A stretch of 64,000 nt of DNA from positions 30,869-94,868 of the forward strand of contig DASSUI010000056.1 of the NCBI GenBank assembly GCA_035707105.1, in the 5' to 3' direction. The notes under the pieces are model-generated. The model ran no database searches and was not told the origin of the DNA. It was given only the letters and a program-made list of their open reading frames with translations. The stretch comes from JACDAN01 sp035707105. GTDB lineage: Bacteria > Actinomycetota > Thermoleophilia > Gaiellales > Gaiellaceae. This document shows positions 32,426-40,508 of this stretch, one piece after another (within the stretch, counting starts at the first letter, position 1; the number at the start of each line of letters is the position of its first letter). Made by a program: the position numbers and the translations under genes.

Positions 32426-33385
32426 CTAGCCGGAAACCTGGTCGTGCGCCCTGGGCTCGAGGACCTCGTCGACGTGCAGCTCGTCGGCCGTCCCGGTCCG
32501 CTCCTCGTGGTGGCTCGTGATCAGCTCCGACAGCAGTCCGAGCGAGAAGAACTGGAACCCGACGACCACGAGAAGGACGCCGAGGGTCAGCAGCGGCCGG
32601 TGGCCGATCGCCGACCCGGTCAGCTTGAGGACGGTCAGGTAGACCAGCACCGCGCTGCCGATCAGCGCGGAGACCAGCCCGACGCCGCCGAAGAGATGGA
32701 GCGGCCGGTGCCGGTAGCGGCCCATGAACGAGACGGTCATGAAGTCCAGAGAGCCCCGCATGTACCGCTCCACGCCGTAGCGCGACCGGCCGTGCTCGCG
32801 CGGGCGGTGGTTGACCGGCAGCTCGGCCACCCGGAAGCCGCGGTCGTGCGCGAGCACGGGCAGGAAGCGATGGAGCTCGCCGTAGATGCGAAGCGAGCGG
32901 ACGACATCGGCCCGGTACGCCTTCAAGCCGCAGTTCATGTCGTGGAGTTTCAGCCCCGATGAGCGGCCGACGACCCAGTTGAAGACCCGCGACACGAGGC
33001 GCCGCCGCCAGGGGTCCCGTCGCCTCGTCTTCCAGCCCGAGACCAGGTCGAACCCCTCGTCGAGCTTCGCGAGCAGACGCGGGATCTCGGCGGGGTCGTC
33101 CTGGAGATCGGCGTCGATTGTGACGACCACGTCGCCCTGCGCGTGACGGAAGCCGGCGGAAAGCGCGGCCGACTTCCCGAAGTTGCGGCGGAGCCGAACG
33201 ACACGGACGTTGGGCGCGCGGTCGTTCAGGCGGGTGAGCGCGGCGAAGGATCCGTCGGTCGAGCCGTCGTCCACGTAGACCGCCTCCCACGGCATTCCGA
33301 GCGGCGCGAGCGCGCTCGCGAGCTCGTCGTAGAGCAGCTCGACGCTCCGATCCTCGTCGTGGACGGGGACGACGACCGAGATCAC
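32426..33385 (-). CDS. GT2 glycosyltransferase, polyprenyl-phosphate sugar synthase type
   Basis: A 319-residue DPM1/ArnC-like protein. The GT-A domain begins ISVVVPVHDE, has DDGSTDGS and the DxD-type DADLQDDP, and is followed by two C-terminal membrane helices (residues 230-285). Such enzymes load a sugar onto undecaprenyl phosphate, which would supply the GT-C proteins nearby. It is the first gene of the cluster. The GTG start lies 6 nt after a TAAGCT hexamer, with no ribosome binding site. Confidence 0.88.
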   Translation of the reverse strand: MISVVVPVHDEDRSVELLYDELASALAPLGMPWEAVYVDDGSTDGSFAALTRLNDRAPNVRVVRLRRNFGKSAALSAGFRHAQGDVVVTIDADLQDDPAEIPRLLAKLDEGFDLVSGWKTRRRDPWRRRLVSRVFNWVVGRSSGLKLHDMNCGLKAYRADVVRSLRIYGELHRFLPVLAHDRGFRVAELPVNHRPREHGRSRYGVERYMRGSLDFMTVSFMGRYRHRPLHLFGGVGLVSALIGSAVLVYLTVLKLTGSAIGHRPLLTLGVLLVVVGFQFFSLGLLSELITSHHEERTGTADELHVDEVLEPRAHDQVSG

Positions 33386-33390
33386 CGGGG

Positions 33391-33397
33391 TAGCTTA
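33391..33397. promoter_or_regulatory. shared bidirectional -10 element of GT2 and moeA
   Basis: The 7-mer TAGCTTA gives TAGCTT on the plus strand, 9 nt before the moeA GTG, and TAAGCT on the minus strand, 6 nt before the GT2 GTG. Both genes lack ribosome binding sites and their starts are only 20 bp apart, so one symmetric element may drive two leaderless mRNAs. Confidence 0.5.
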
Positions 33398-33405
33398 TTC
33401 GCGAG

Positions 33406-34599
33406 GTGGGAGCGCTCCTCACCCTGGAAGAGGCGCAGCGCCTCGTACTCGGGCGGGTCACCGCCCTGGAGTCCGAGCGGGTCGCGCTCGACGACGCGGC
33501 ACGAAGGGTGCTTGCGGAGCCCGCGACCGCCCGGGTCGACCTGCCGCCGTTCGACAGCTCGGCGATGGACGGGTTCGCGGTGCGATCCTCCGACACGCCC
33601 GGGCGGCTGCCGGTGCGGGAACGGATCGCCGCCGGGCACCCCGCGTCACGAGCGCTCGAACCGGCTGAGGCGATGGGCATCGCGACCGGAGGCGCCGTGC
33701 CGTCCGGCGCCGACGCCGTTGTCCCGCTCGAGGATGTTGTCGATCGCGACAACGCGATCGAGATCGCTGCGGCGGTCGAGCGCGGGACGCACGTGCGGCC
33801 CCAGGGCGGCGACGTGCGCCGTGGCGACACCGTCGTCGATGCCGGCGTGCGGCTCGGCCCGGCGCAGATCGGCGCGCTCGCGGCCGCAGGCGTCGCCGAC
33901 ATCCTGTGCTCGCGGCGGCCGCGGGCGGCGGTGCTCGCCACGGGAACGGAGCTTCGGCGTCCCGGCGAGAAGCTCGAGCCCGGCCAGGTCTACGAGGCGA
34001 ACACCACGCTCCTCTCGGCCCAGCTGCGCTCGGCCGGCGCCGACGTCGAAAGGCTCGAGGCGGTCGCGGACGATCCCGACGAGCACCGGGCCGCTCTCGA
34101 AACGGGGTTGAGCGCCGACTTACTGGTGACGTCCGGCGGGGTCTCGGTCGGGCCTCACGACCTCGTCCGGTCCATCGGCGCCGAGGTCGGGATCGAGGAG
34201 GTCTTCTGGGGCGTCGCCGTGAAGCCGGGCAAACCAGTGTGGTTCGGCGTGCGGGGGCCGACGCTCGTCTTCGGTCTTCCGGGAAACCCGGTCTCGTCGC
34301 TCGTCTCGTTCGAGCTCTTCGTGCGGCCGGCCGTCCTCGCGCTGCAGGGCGCTCGGGATCCGCTGCCGCGCCTCGAGCCGGGCCGTCTCGCTGCACCCGT
34401 CCGACCCAACCCGGCACGCGCCGAGCTTGCCCGGGCGAGATCGTTCGTTGTCGACTCGGTCGTCCGGCTGGACGTCCTGCGCGGGCAGGAGTCCCACATG
34501 ATCGCGGCGGCCGCCGAGGCCGATGCTCTCGTCCTCATTCCGCCTGGAACGGACGAGCTGCCGGCCGGCGCGGCCGTCAGCTACCTGCGGCTCGCCTGA
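33406..34599 (+). CDS. moeA: molybdopterin molybdenumtransferase MoeA
   Basis: A 397-residue enzyme that inserts molybdate into adenylylated molybdopterin. Motifs include PPFDSSAMDGFAV, ATGGAVPSGADAVVPLED, VLATGTEL, TSGGVSVGPHD and FGLPGNPVSS. Length is normal. It is separate from moaC and mog, which lie about 9 kb downstream. The GTG start appears leaderless. Its last 23 bp overlap the convergent M28-like gene. Confidence 0.95.
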   Translation: MGALLTLEEAQRLVLGRVTALESERVALDDAARRVLAEPATARVDLPPFDSSAMDGFAVRSSDTPGRLPVRERIAAGHPASRALEPAEAMGIATGGAVPSGADAVVPLEDVVDRDNAIEIAAAVERGTHVRPQGGDVRRGDTVVDAGVRLGPAQIGALAAAGVADILCSRRPRAAVLATGTELRRPGEKLEPGQVYEANTTLLSAQLRSAGADVERLEAVADDPDEHRAALETGLSADLLVTSGGVSVGPHDLVRSIGAEVGIEEVFWGVAVKPGKPVWFGVRGPTLVFGLPGNPVSSLVSFELFVRPAVLALQGARDPLPRLEPGRLAAPVRPNPARAELARARSFVVDSVVRLDVLRGQESHMIAAAAEADALVLIPPGTDELPAGAAVSYLRLA

Positions 34600-36469
34600 G
34601 CTCGCCGGCCATCCGGCGTCCCAGCGCGAGCCCGAGCAGTCTTCCGACGAGCTGCCGGACCGGGCCGCGCGGCGGCCGTTCGCGCGCGTCGGGATAGGGG
34701 GCGTAGCGCCCGGCGGCGATCGCAGTGAGCTGCGCGCCGGCCGCGAGCCAGGCGAGTGCGACGACGATCGCGGGCACCGGGACGTAGCCGATGGCGACGA
34801 GCTCGACGACGTACCACGGCGCGTCGACGCCGAGCTCGTAGCGCCACGCGAACGAGCCGATGAGGATCGCGGGGCCGAGGAGGCCCGCGGCCAGAACGCC
34901 CGCCCGGAGCCAGATCGCGCCGTCACGGACCTGGGGCAGCCAGAGCCACGCGTGCAGCGAGGGCAGGATGAAGATCAGCGCGAAGGCGTTCATCGCCACG
35001 GTGAGCAGGGCCAGCACGGCGAGGACGAGCAGGGCGGCCGTCTGCCCGCCGAGCTCCTCCTCGGCCGAGGCCGGGCGTCGGGGGAGGAGCCGTTCGCGGC
35101 CGACGAGCCAACTCGCGAACCCGAAGACGGCGAAGACGATGAGGGTGACGATCGGCCAATCGCCGGCGATCGTCGTGCCCGGCGGCGGCGGGCGCTCGAC
35201 GTCGGGCCAGGCGCCGACGAGCGTGAGGAACCCGAACACGAGCCCCATCCAGAGCCAGAACGCGAGCCGCGTGCGGTAGCTCCGGAGCGCCGGCGTCAGG
35301 GGGATGCGCCGCCGGCGGCAGCGCGCGAACAGGTCGACGACGGCCAGCAGGAAGGGCAGCAGCGCCGTGATCAGGACGAGCTGGACCGCCCAGCCCTGGA
35401 CGATCCTGGCGCCGAGGTAGACATACGTCGATGTGTCGCGTGCGAGCGCGACCCCCTCGTCGAGCGAACCCAACAGGCCCTCAGCGGAGCGCCCCGCCTG
35501 TCCGATCCGGCGGTCGTCGAGGGAGTCGAGCGTGTCCGTCGCTGGGGTCGGCGGCCGCGGTCCGGCCGTGGTCAGGCTCAGCGCCGGGATCCCGGATCCG
35601 ATAAACGGCGCCTGCTCGTAGAGGCTGAACGGGAACGCGAGGTCGATCAGCTGCCCGGCCGCGCTCGTGCGCCGCGGTTCCGTGCCGGCTCGCTGGAGGA
35701 TGCGCGCCGCAGCGGTCTCGACGAGCGTGGCGTCGGGCGAACGCGGCCGGTCCGGCGCGATCTCGATCCGAAGCGAGTCGTGGCCGCCGATCGCGACGAG
35801 GTTGACGGTCGCGGAGATGCGGCTTCGGTACGGCGATGTCTGGAGGAAACGCGCCGCGCCGAGGCCGCCGTAGGCGCCGCCGTCGGAGGATAGAAAGACG
35901 ATCGTGTGCGTGGGGCTCGCAGGCGCGCGCTGCTGTCCGGGCGCCGGTGCGGCGCGGAGGCCGTAGCCGCGCGCCAGCTCGAGCAGCACGCCGGTTCCCG
36001 AGGCGTTGTCGTTCGCGCCCTGGCCGGTGGCGCCGAGGTTGTCGCGATGCGCGACGACGACGAGGACGTCCGGTGATCGTCCCGGCGAGACCGCGACGAC
36101 GTTCTCGAGGCCCACCGTGCCCTCCTCCGGAATCTGCGCGCGGAAGCGGTCGCGCTGTACGCGGAAGCCGAACGAGGCGAGCCGCTGCGCAACCCAGTCG
36201 GCCGCTTCTGCGGCGGTCGGTGAGCCGGGTGTGCGGTTCGGGAACTGCATCGCGAGCTCGCGCGCGGACTGTGTTGCGCCGACCTCGTCGAACGCCGGTG
36301 GAAACGTCGGCGGCGGGAGGCTCTCCGGCCGTGTGATCGTGAAGGCCGAGATCAGCAGGGGGATGGCGACGAGCAGTGCGGTTCCGCGGTATGCGCGCGC
36401 GTTGACGGGCCGCTCGAGCGAGCCGGGCCGCGGCCGCCTCCGCGAGGCTGGTGGCCGGAAAGGCGGCAT
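34577..36469 (-). CDS. M28-like peptidase fold fused to membrane domain, degenerate active site
   Basis: A 630-residue protein. One membrane segment (residues 28-45) precedes an M28/PA-like exopeptidase domain (PNRTPGSPTAAEAADW, VVAHRDN, ANDNASGTGVLLELA), followed by about seven membrane helices (360-600). The AHRDN His/Asp and DNASGTG Asp are kept, but the position of the catalytic EE pair reads SSDGGAYGG, and the next ligand region reads NLVAIGG where NxDMIG is usual. It may be inactive or use another chemistry. TACTAT lies 9 nt before the ATG. Confidence 0.78.
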   Translation of the reverse strand: MPPFRPPASRRRPRPGSLERPVNARAYRGTALLVAIPLLISAFTITRPESLPPPTFPPAFDEVGATQSARELAMQFPNRTPGSPTAAEAADWVAQRLASFGFRVQRDRFRAQIPEEGTVGLENVVAVSPGRSPDVLVVVAHRDNLGATGQGANDNASGTGVLLELARGYGLRAAPAPGQQRAPASPTHTIVFLSSDGGAYGGLGAARFLQTSPYRSRISATVNLVAIGGHDSLRIEIAPDRPRSPDATLVETAAARILQRAGTEPRRTSAAGQLIDLAFPFSLYEQAPFIGSGIPALSLTTAGPRPPTPATDTLDSLDDRRIGQAGRSAEGLLGSLDEGVALARDTSTYVYLGARIVQGWAVQLVLITALLPFLLAVVDLFARCRRRRIPLTPALRSYRTRLAFWLWMGLVFGFLTLVGAWPDVERPPPPGTTIAGDWPIVTLIVFAVFGFASWLVGRERLLPRRPASAEEELGGQTAALLVLAVLALLTVAMNAFALIFILPSLHAWLWLPQVRDGAIWLRAGVLAAGLLGPAILIGSFAWRYELGVDAPWYVVELVAIGYVPVPAIVVALAWLAAGAQLTAIAAGRYAPYPDARERPPRGPVRQLVGRLLGLALGRRMAGELRRAAGS

Positions 36470-36477
36470 CCCGGGGC

Positions 36478-36484
36478 TATAGTA
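36478..36484. promoter_or_regulatory. shared bidirectional -10 element of the M28-like gene and the response regulator
   Basis: The 7-mer TATAGTA gives TATAGT on the plus strand (41 nt before the response regulator GTG) and TACTAT on the minus strand (9 nt before the M28-like ATG). The symmetric layout matches the TAGCTTA element at 33391. Confidence 0.45.
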
Positions 36485-36524
36485 GGGAGGGCCCCGGCTC
36501 CGCGCGCCCGGCGGTGATGCGCCC

Positions 36525-37226
36525 GTGCCCGACTCCTCGACAATCCTCCTCGTAGACGACGAGGACTCCGTTCAGAAGCTCCTCTCGTACCCGTTGGAGC
36601 GGGACGGCTTTCGCGTCCTCGTCGCAAAGGACGGCGAGGAGGCCCTCGCAAAGTTCTCGTCGGAGCCGGTCGACCTCGTCGTCCTCGACCTGATGCTCCC
36701 GAAGCTCGACGGCCTCGAGGTCTGCAAGCGCCTTCGCGCCCAGAGCACCGTCCCGATCATCATGCTCACGGCCCGCGACGACGAGCTCGACAAGGTCCTC
36801 GGGCTCGAGCTCGGCGCGGACGACTACATCACGAAGCCGTTCTCGATCCGCGAGTTCCGCAGCCGCGTCCGGGCGCTTCTCCGGCGGGCGTCCCTGCCTT
36901 CGCAGCAGGACCGGCGCGACGGCGAGGTGATCCAGGCGGAGGGTCTCGTGGTCGACCCGGCCCGCCGGCTGGTCGAGGTGCGGGGCAACGCCGTGCAGCT
37001 GACGTACGTCGAGTTCGAGCTGCTCCGCACGTTGGCATCGAATCCAGGCCGCGTGTTCAGCCGCCGGCAGCTGCTCGAGGCCTTGTGGGGCGACTCCGCC
37101 TACCGCGAGCCACGGACAATCGACGTCCACGTGCGCCACCTCCGCGAGAAGCTTGAGGCGGACGCGAGCGAGCCGGAGTTCATCCTCACCGTGCGCGGCG
37201 CCGGCTACCGCTTCCGGGACGCTTGA
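36525..37226 (+). CDS. OmpR/PhoP-family response regulator
   Basis: A 233-residue regulator: an N-terminal receiver with the acidic pair LLVDDED, the phosphoacceptor Asp in VVLDLMLP, LTARDD and the conserved Lys in ITKPF, then a winged-helix DNA-binding domain (RVFSRRQLLEALWG, TIDVHVRHLREKLE). It is coupled to the sensor kinase that follows (1-nt overlap). The order regulator, kinase, HtrA protease resembles mycobacterial mprA-mprB-pepD, suggesting an envelope-stress role. Confidence 0.93.
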   Translation: MPDSSTILLVDDEDSVQKLLSYPLERDGFRVLVAKDGEEALAKFSSEPVDLVVLDLMLPKLDGLEVCKRLRAQSTVPIIMLTARDDELDKVLGLELGADDYITKPFSIREFRSRVRALLRRASLPSQQDRRDGEVIQAEGLVVDPARRLVEVRGNAVQLTYVEFELLRTLASNPGRVFSRRQLLEALWGDSAYREPRTIDVHVRHLREKLEADASEPEFILTVRGAGYRFRDA

Positions 37227-38641
37227 TGCGGCTCCGCACGGTCGGGCTCAAGCTCAGCCTCGCGCTTGTCGCGCTCGTCGCCGGCGCGCTCGCGATCGTC
37301 TACGTCGCCGTCGTGCCGACACTGGAGAACCGGCTCGTGGACGGCCGAATCGAGCAGCTCCAGCGCGCCGCGGACAGCATCGTGGCCGACTACATCGACC
37401 AGGCGTCGAGGGGCGAAGTGCTCGGGGACGACTTCGTCAGCAGCGAGAGCCAGCGCCGCGGAGTGCGCGTCACCATCTTCGCGTACAGCGATACGCCCCC
37501 TGTCTTTCTCCAGGCACTGGCGGATTCCCGGCGGCTCGGCCAGACCGAGGGCGATTCCGTCGCGCAGCGCTCGGCGGAGCACCGTCGTACCGAATCCGGG
37601 GTCGTTCGCCGGGGAGACACGGAGTTCGCGGAGGTCGCGGTGCCGTTCGAGGACGCCTACGTGCTCCTGGTTTCGACTCCCATCGACGAGACGCTCGCGA
37701 ACGTCTCGCTCGTGCGAGAGCGTCTCATCCTCGCCGGTCTACTCGCACTCCTGATGGCGGCTGCCGTCGGCTATCTCCTCTCGCGGGTGTTCGCACGGCG
37801 AATCCACCGCCTCGAGCGGGCGGCGAACCGCATTGCGGGCGGCCGTTTCGACGAGCCCGTCGTCGATCAGAGCGCCGACGAGCTCGGCGAGCTCGCGCGG
37901 GCGTTCGACCGCATGCGCGAGCAACTGGCCACGCTCGAGCGGGCGCGTCGCGAGTTCATCGCGAACGCGTCCCACGAGCTGCGGACGCCGATCTTCGCCC
38001 TCGGGGGCCACGTCGAGCTCCTGATCGACGAGGACATGGACGAGGAGACCCGGAGCGAGTTCCTGGCCGAGATGCGGCTCCAGGTCGAGCGGCTGACGAA
38101 GCTGGCGACCGACCTCCTGGACCTCTCGCGCCTCGACGCGGGCCGTTTGCACGTGGAATTGGCGCCGGTCGACCTCGGAGAGGTCGCGTCGTCGCTCGTG
38201 GCCGAGTTCGGCGGCATCGGACGGGGGCGCGACCACCGGCTCGAGGCGGACGACGGGCCGAGCGCCGTCGCGCTCGCGGACGAGGAGCGCGTCCATCAGA
38301 TCGGTCGGATCCTCGTCGAGAACGCGATCTTGCATACGCCACCGGGCACGAACGTTCGGCTGACCACCGCCGTCACGCCCGCCGGGGCCGAGTTGCACGT
38401 GGAGGACACGGGCCCGGGCGTCCCGACCGAGCACCAGCAGCACGTCTTCGAGCGGTTCTACCGGGCGGACGGGGCGATCACGTCCGGCTCCGGCCTCGGC
38501 CTCGCGATCGCGCGCGAGCTCGCGGGCGTGATGGGTGGCGAGATCGTGCTCGAATCGCGCGCGGGTCGCACCGTTTTCACGTTGAAACTGCCGCCGAGCG
38601 TCGCACCGGTCGACAGGCCGGAGCACGCACTCGCACATTAG
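37226..38641 (+). CDS. HAMP-domain sensor histidine kinase
   Basis: A 471-residue kinase with membrane segments near residues 8-30 and 168-190 around an extracytoplasmic sensor of about 135 residues, a HAMP domain, the H-box ANASHELRTP (His about 249), N-box ENAILHTPPG, and G-boxes DTGPGVP and SGLGLAI. ATG 37226 is preferred; TTG 37223 is in frame. It should phosphorylate the regulator encoded just upstream. The last codons contain the first copy of a 17-bp palindrome repeated before htrA. Confidence 0.93.
   Translation: MRLRTVGLKLSLALVALVAGALAIVYVAVVPTLENRLVDGRIEQLQRAADSIVADYIDQASRGEVLGDDFVSSESQRRGVRVTIFAYSDTPPVFLQALADSRRLGQTEGDSVAQRSAEHRRTESGVVRRGDTEFAEVAVPFEDAYVLLVSTPIDETLANVSLVRERLILAGLLALLMAAAVGYLLSRVFARRIHRLERAANRIAGGRFDEPVVDQSADELGELARAFDRMREQLATLERARREFIANASHELRTPIFALGGHVELLIDEDMDEETRSEFLAEMRLQVERLTKLATDLLDLSRLDAGRLHVELAPVDLGEVASSLVAEFGGIGRGRDHRLEADDGPSAVALADEERVHQIGRILVENAILHTPPGTNVRLTTAVTPAGAELHVEDTGPGVPTEHQQHVFERFYRADGAITSGSGLGLAIARELAGVMGGEIVLESRAGRTVFTLKLPPSVAPVDRPEHALAH
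38572..38588. repeat. 17-bp imperfect palindrome, copy 1
   Basis: CGTTTTCACGTTGAAAC lies inside the kinase coding end. Copy 2 (38642) matches at 15 of 17 positions and begins exactly 70 bp downstream. Confidence 0.5.
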
Positions 38642-38658
38642 CGTTTTCACGTGCAAAC
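38642..38658. repeat. 17-bp imperfect palindrome, copy 2 (operator candidate of htrA)
   Basis: CGTTTTCACGTGCAAAC lies directly after the kinase stop and 26 bp before the htrA -10 hexamer. With one flanking base on each side it forms GCGTTT...AAACGC around CACGTG. It could bind the neighbouring response regulator, act as a hairpin, or be a degenerate parS-like site. Confidence 0.5.
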
Positions 38659-38684
38659 GCCCCGGCGGGCGAAAACGGCATGGC

Positions 38685-38690
38685 TACAGT
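38685..38690 (+). promoter_or_regulatory. -10-like hexamer of htrA
   Basis: TACAGT lies 8 nt before the htrA GTG, without a ribosome binding site. The palindrome at 38642 sits where a regulator would act. Confidence 0.45.
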
Positions 38691-38698
38691 GAACCCTC

Positions 38699-39919
38699 GT
38701 GCGTCCGTCCGCTCTCGCACTCGTCGCTCTCGTCGCCGCCGTGGTCGGCGGCCTCGCGGCCGTCGTGGCAGCCGATCGGAGCGGCCTGCTCGGCGGCGGC
38801 ACCGAGACCGTCTTCGTGGGTGGTTCCGAGACTTCGCTGCCCGTCGAGCGCGAGATCGAGAACCCAGACGGCACGGCGAAGCCGCTGGCGGGGAACAGCT
38901 TCGACCCAGCGACGATCTACCAGTCGCGGAGCGGCGGGGTCGTCACGATCTTCGCGTTCTTCGACGGCCGGCCGGCGGCGCAGCACGCCGCGCAGGGCTC
39001 CGGCTTCGTCATCTCGCAGGAGGGATACATCCTCACGAGCGCCCACGTCGTCACGACCGCGGGTGAGGTCCAAGCGGAGCCGAAGGCGGCAGACAGGGTC
39101 TACGTCGGGTTCCGGGACGGCGATCGCGTGGAGGCGACCGTGATCGGCTGGGACGTTTTCGACGACACCGCCGTTCTGAAGGCCGACCCGGCTGCGCACG
39201 CGCTCGATCCCGTGCCGCTCGGGGATTCGGGACGCGTCGTGGTCGGCGAGCCCGTCGCCGCCCTCGGCAGCCCATTCGGCAACGAGAGCTCGCTCTCCGT
39301 CGGCGTCGTTTCCGCGACGCACCGGTCGATCGACTCTCTGACGTCGGGCTACGACGTCGCCGACGCGATCCAGACCGACGCCCCGATCACCCACGGCAAC
39401 TCCGGCGGCCCGCTGTTCGACGCGCGCGGCCGGGTGATCGGGATCAATGCCCAGATCCGCAGCGAGTCGGGCCAGTCCGAGGGCGTGGGCTTCGCGATCC
39501 CGATCAACGCCGCCAAGCGGTCGTTCCGGCAGCTCGTCCGCAACGGCCGCGTCGCCTACGCCTACGTCGGGATCAACGCCGAGGACCTCACGCCGACGAT
39601 CGCGGAGCGTTTCGACTATGTGGTTGAACGCGGCGCGGTGATCGCGACCGTCGTCCCGAACAGCCCGGCGGAGCAGGCGGGCCTTCGGGGAGGCAGCGAG
39701 CAGCGGCGGCTGAACGGCGTCGAGTTCCGGCTCGGCGGGGACGTCGTCGTCCGGATCGGCGGCCAGGAGGTGCGGAGCGCCGACGACCTCGTACGCATCG
39801 TCAGCGAGCAGCTGGCGCCTGGGCAGGTCGTCCGGTTCGCGATCGTGCGGGACGGCAGGCGTCTCGTCGTACCCGTCCGTCTCGGCGAGCGGCCCCGCCG
39901 GCCGCGCGTCGAGCCGTAG
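38699..39919 (+). CDS. HtrA/DegP-family serine protease with PDZ domain
   Basis: A 406-residue exported or membrane-anchored protease. An N-terminal membrane segment (residues 5-25) is followed by a trypsin-like domain with catalytic His in TSAHVV (about 115), Asp in DVFDDTAVL (about 154) and Ser in GNSGGP (about 233), then one PDZ domain (VVPNSPAEQAGLRGG, DVVVRIGGQEV). It should handle misfolded envelope proteins. It follows an MprAB-like two-component system. The GTG start appears leaderless. Confidence 0.93.
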   Translation: MRPSALALVALVAAVVGGLAAVVAADRSGLLGGGTETVFVGGSETSLPVEREIENPDGTAKPLAGNSFDPATIYQSRSGGVVTIFAFFDGRPAAQHAAQGSGFVISQEGYILTSAHVVTTAGEVQAEPKAADRVYVGFRDGDRVEATVIGWDVFDDTAVLKADPAAHALDPVPLGDSGRVVVGEPVAALGSPFGNESSLSVGVVSATHRSIDSLTSGYDVADAIQTDAPITHGNSGGPLFDARGRVIGINAQIRSESGQSEGVGFAIPINAAKRSFRQLVRNGRVAYAYVGINAEDLTPTIAERFDYVVERGAVIATVVPNSPAEQAGLRGGSEQRRLNGVEFRLGGDVVVRIGGQEVRSADDLVRIVSEQLAPGQVVRFAIVRDGRRLVVPVRLGERPRRPRVEP

Positions 39920-39922
39920 CGC

Positions 39923-39947
39923 GACGGGTTTAGTTCTCGAACCCGTC
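39923..39947. terminator. terminator-like hairpin after htrA
   Basis: GACGGGTT (39923-39930) pairs perfectly with AACCCGTC (39940-39947) over a 9-nt loop, 3 nt after the htrA TAG. There is no long T-run. Confidence 0.55.
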
Positions 39948-40006
39948 TGGAATACGGGAATGGACCGGCGTCGTTTCCGACAAACCTGCTAGGACATCCG
40001 GAATTC

Positions 40007-40459
40007 ATGGCGAACCCCTCGTTCTCGATCCCCAGGGCGAACGGCGACGCGCCGACCGTCCGGCTGACGATCCCCGCCAAGCCGGAGTACATCTCGCTCG
40101 TCCGGCTCGCCCTGAGCGGCCTCTCGCAGACGCGGGAGCTGCCCGACGAGACGCTCGGCGACCTCAAGCTCGCCGTGACCGAAGCCTGCTCGAACTCCGT
40201 TCGGCACGCCTACGGCGAAGGCCGGGAGGGATCGGTCGAGGTCGTCTACGAGCTGCATCCCGACCGGCTCGTCGTCGAGGTCTCGGACGACGGCGCGGGC
40301 TTTTCGGAGGCCGAGCCGCCGCCGGTGGACGTCTCCGCGCTCAACGAGGGCGGGCTCGGCATCGCGATCATCCGCGAGCTCGCGGATGAGCTCGAGCTCG
40401 GCCGGAAGGGTGACGGGCAGGGATCTCGCCTCCGGCTCGTAAAGTTCATCCAGGCCTAG
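40007..40459 (+). CDS. RsbW-like serine kinase / anti-sigma factor (HATPase domain)
   Basis: A 150-residue stand-alone GHKL ATPase domain. The N-box is EACSNSVRHAYG, G1 is VSDDGAGF and G2 is GGLGIAII. Such proteins bind a sigma factor or anti-sigma antagonist in partner-switching stress systems. No RsbV-type or sigma-B partner is adjacent; the only sigma gene in the window is an ECF factor about 21 kb away. The ATG start has CCGGA upstream. Confidence 0.85.
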   Translation: MANPSFSIPRANGDAPTVRLTIPAKPEYISLVRLALSGLSQTRELPDETLGDLKLAVTEACSNSVRHAYGEGREGSVEVVYELHPDRLVVEVSDDGAGFSEAEPPPVDVSALNEGGLGIAIIRELADELELGRKGDGQGSRLRLVKFIQA

Positions 40460-40508
40460 GCCGACACCGAGTTCGACCACGCTCGGCCATAGCACGGACG
40501 CCTGACAG

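Noticed and set aside
39925..39966. Sigma-B-like promoter (GTTT...GGGAAT) upstream of the RsbW-like gene
   Set aside because: The spacing between the two elements is 19-24 nt, not the usual 12-15, and the GTTT lies in the hairpin after htrA.
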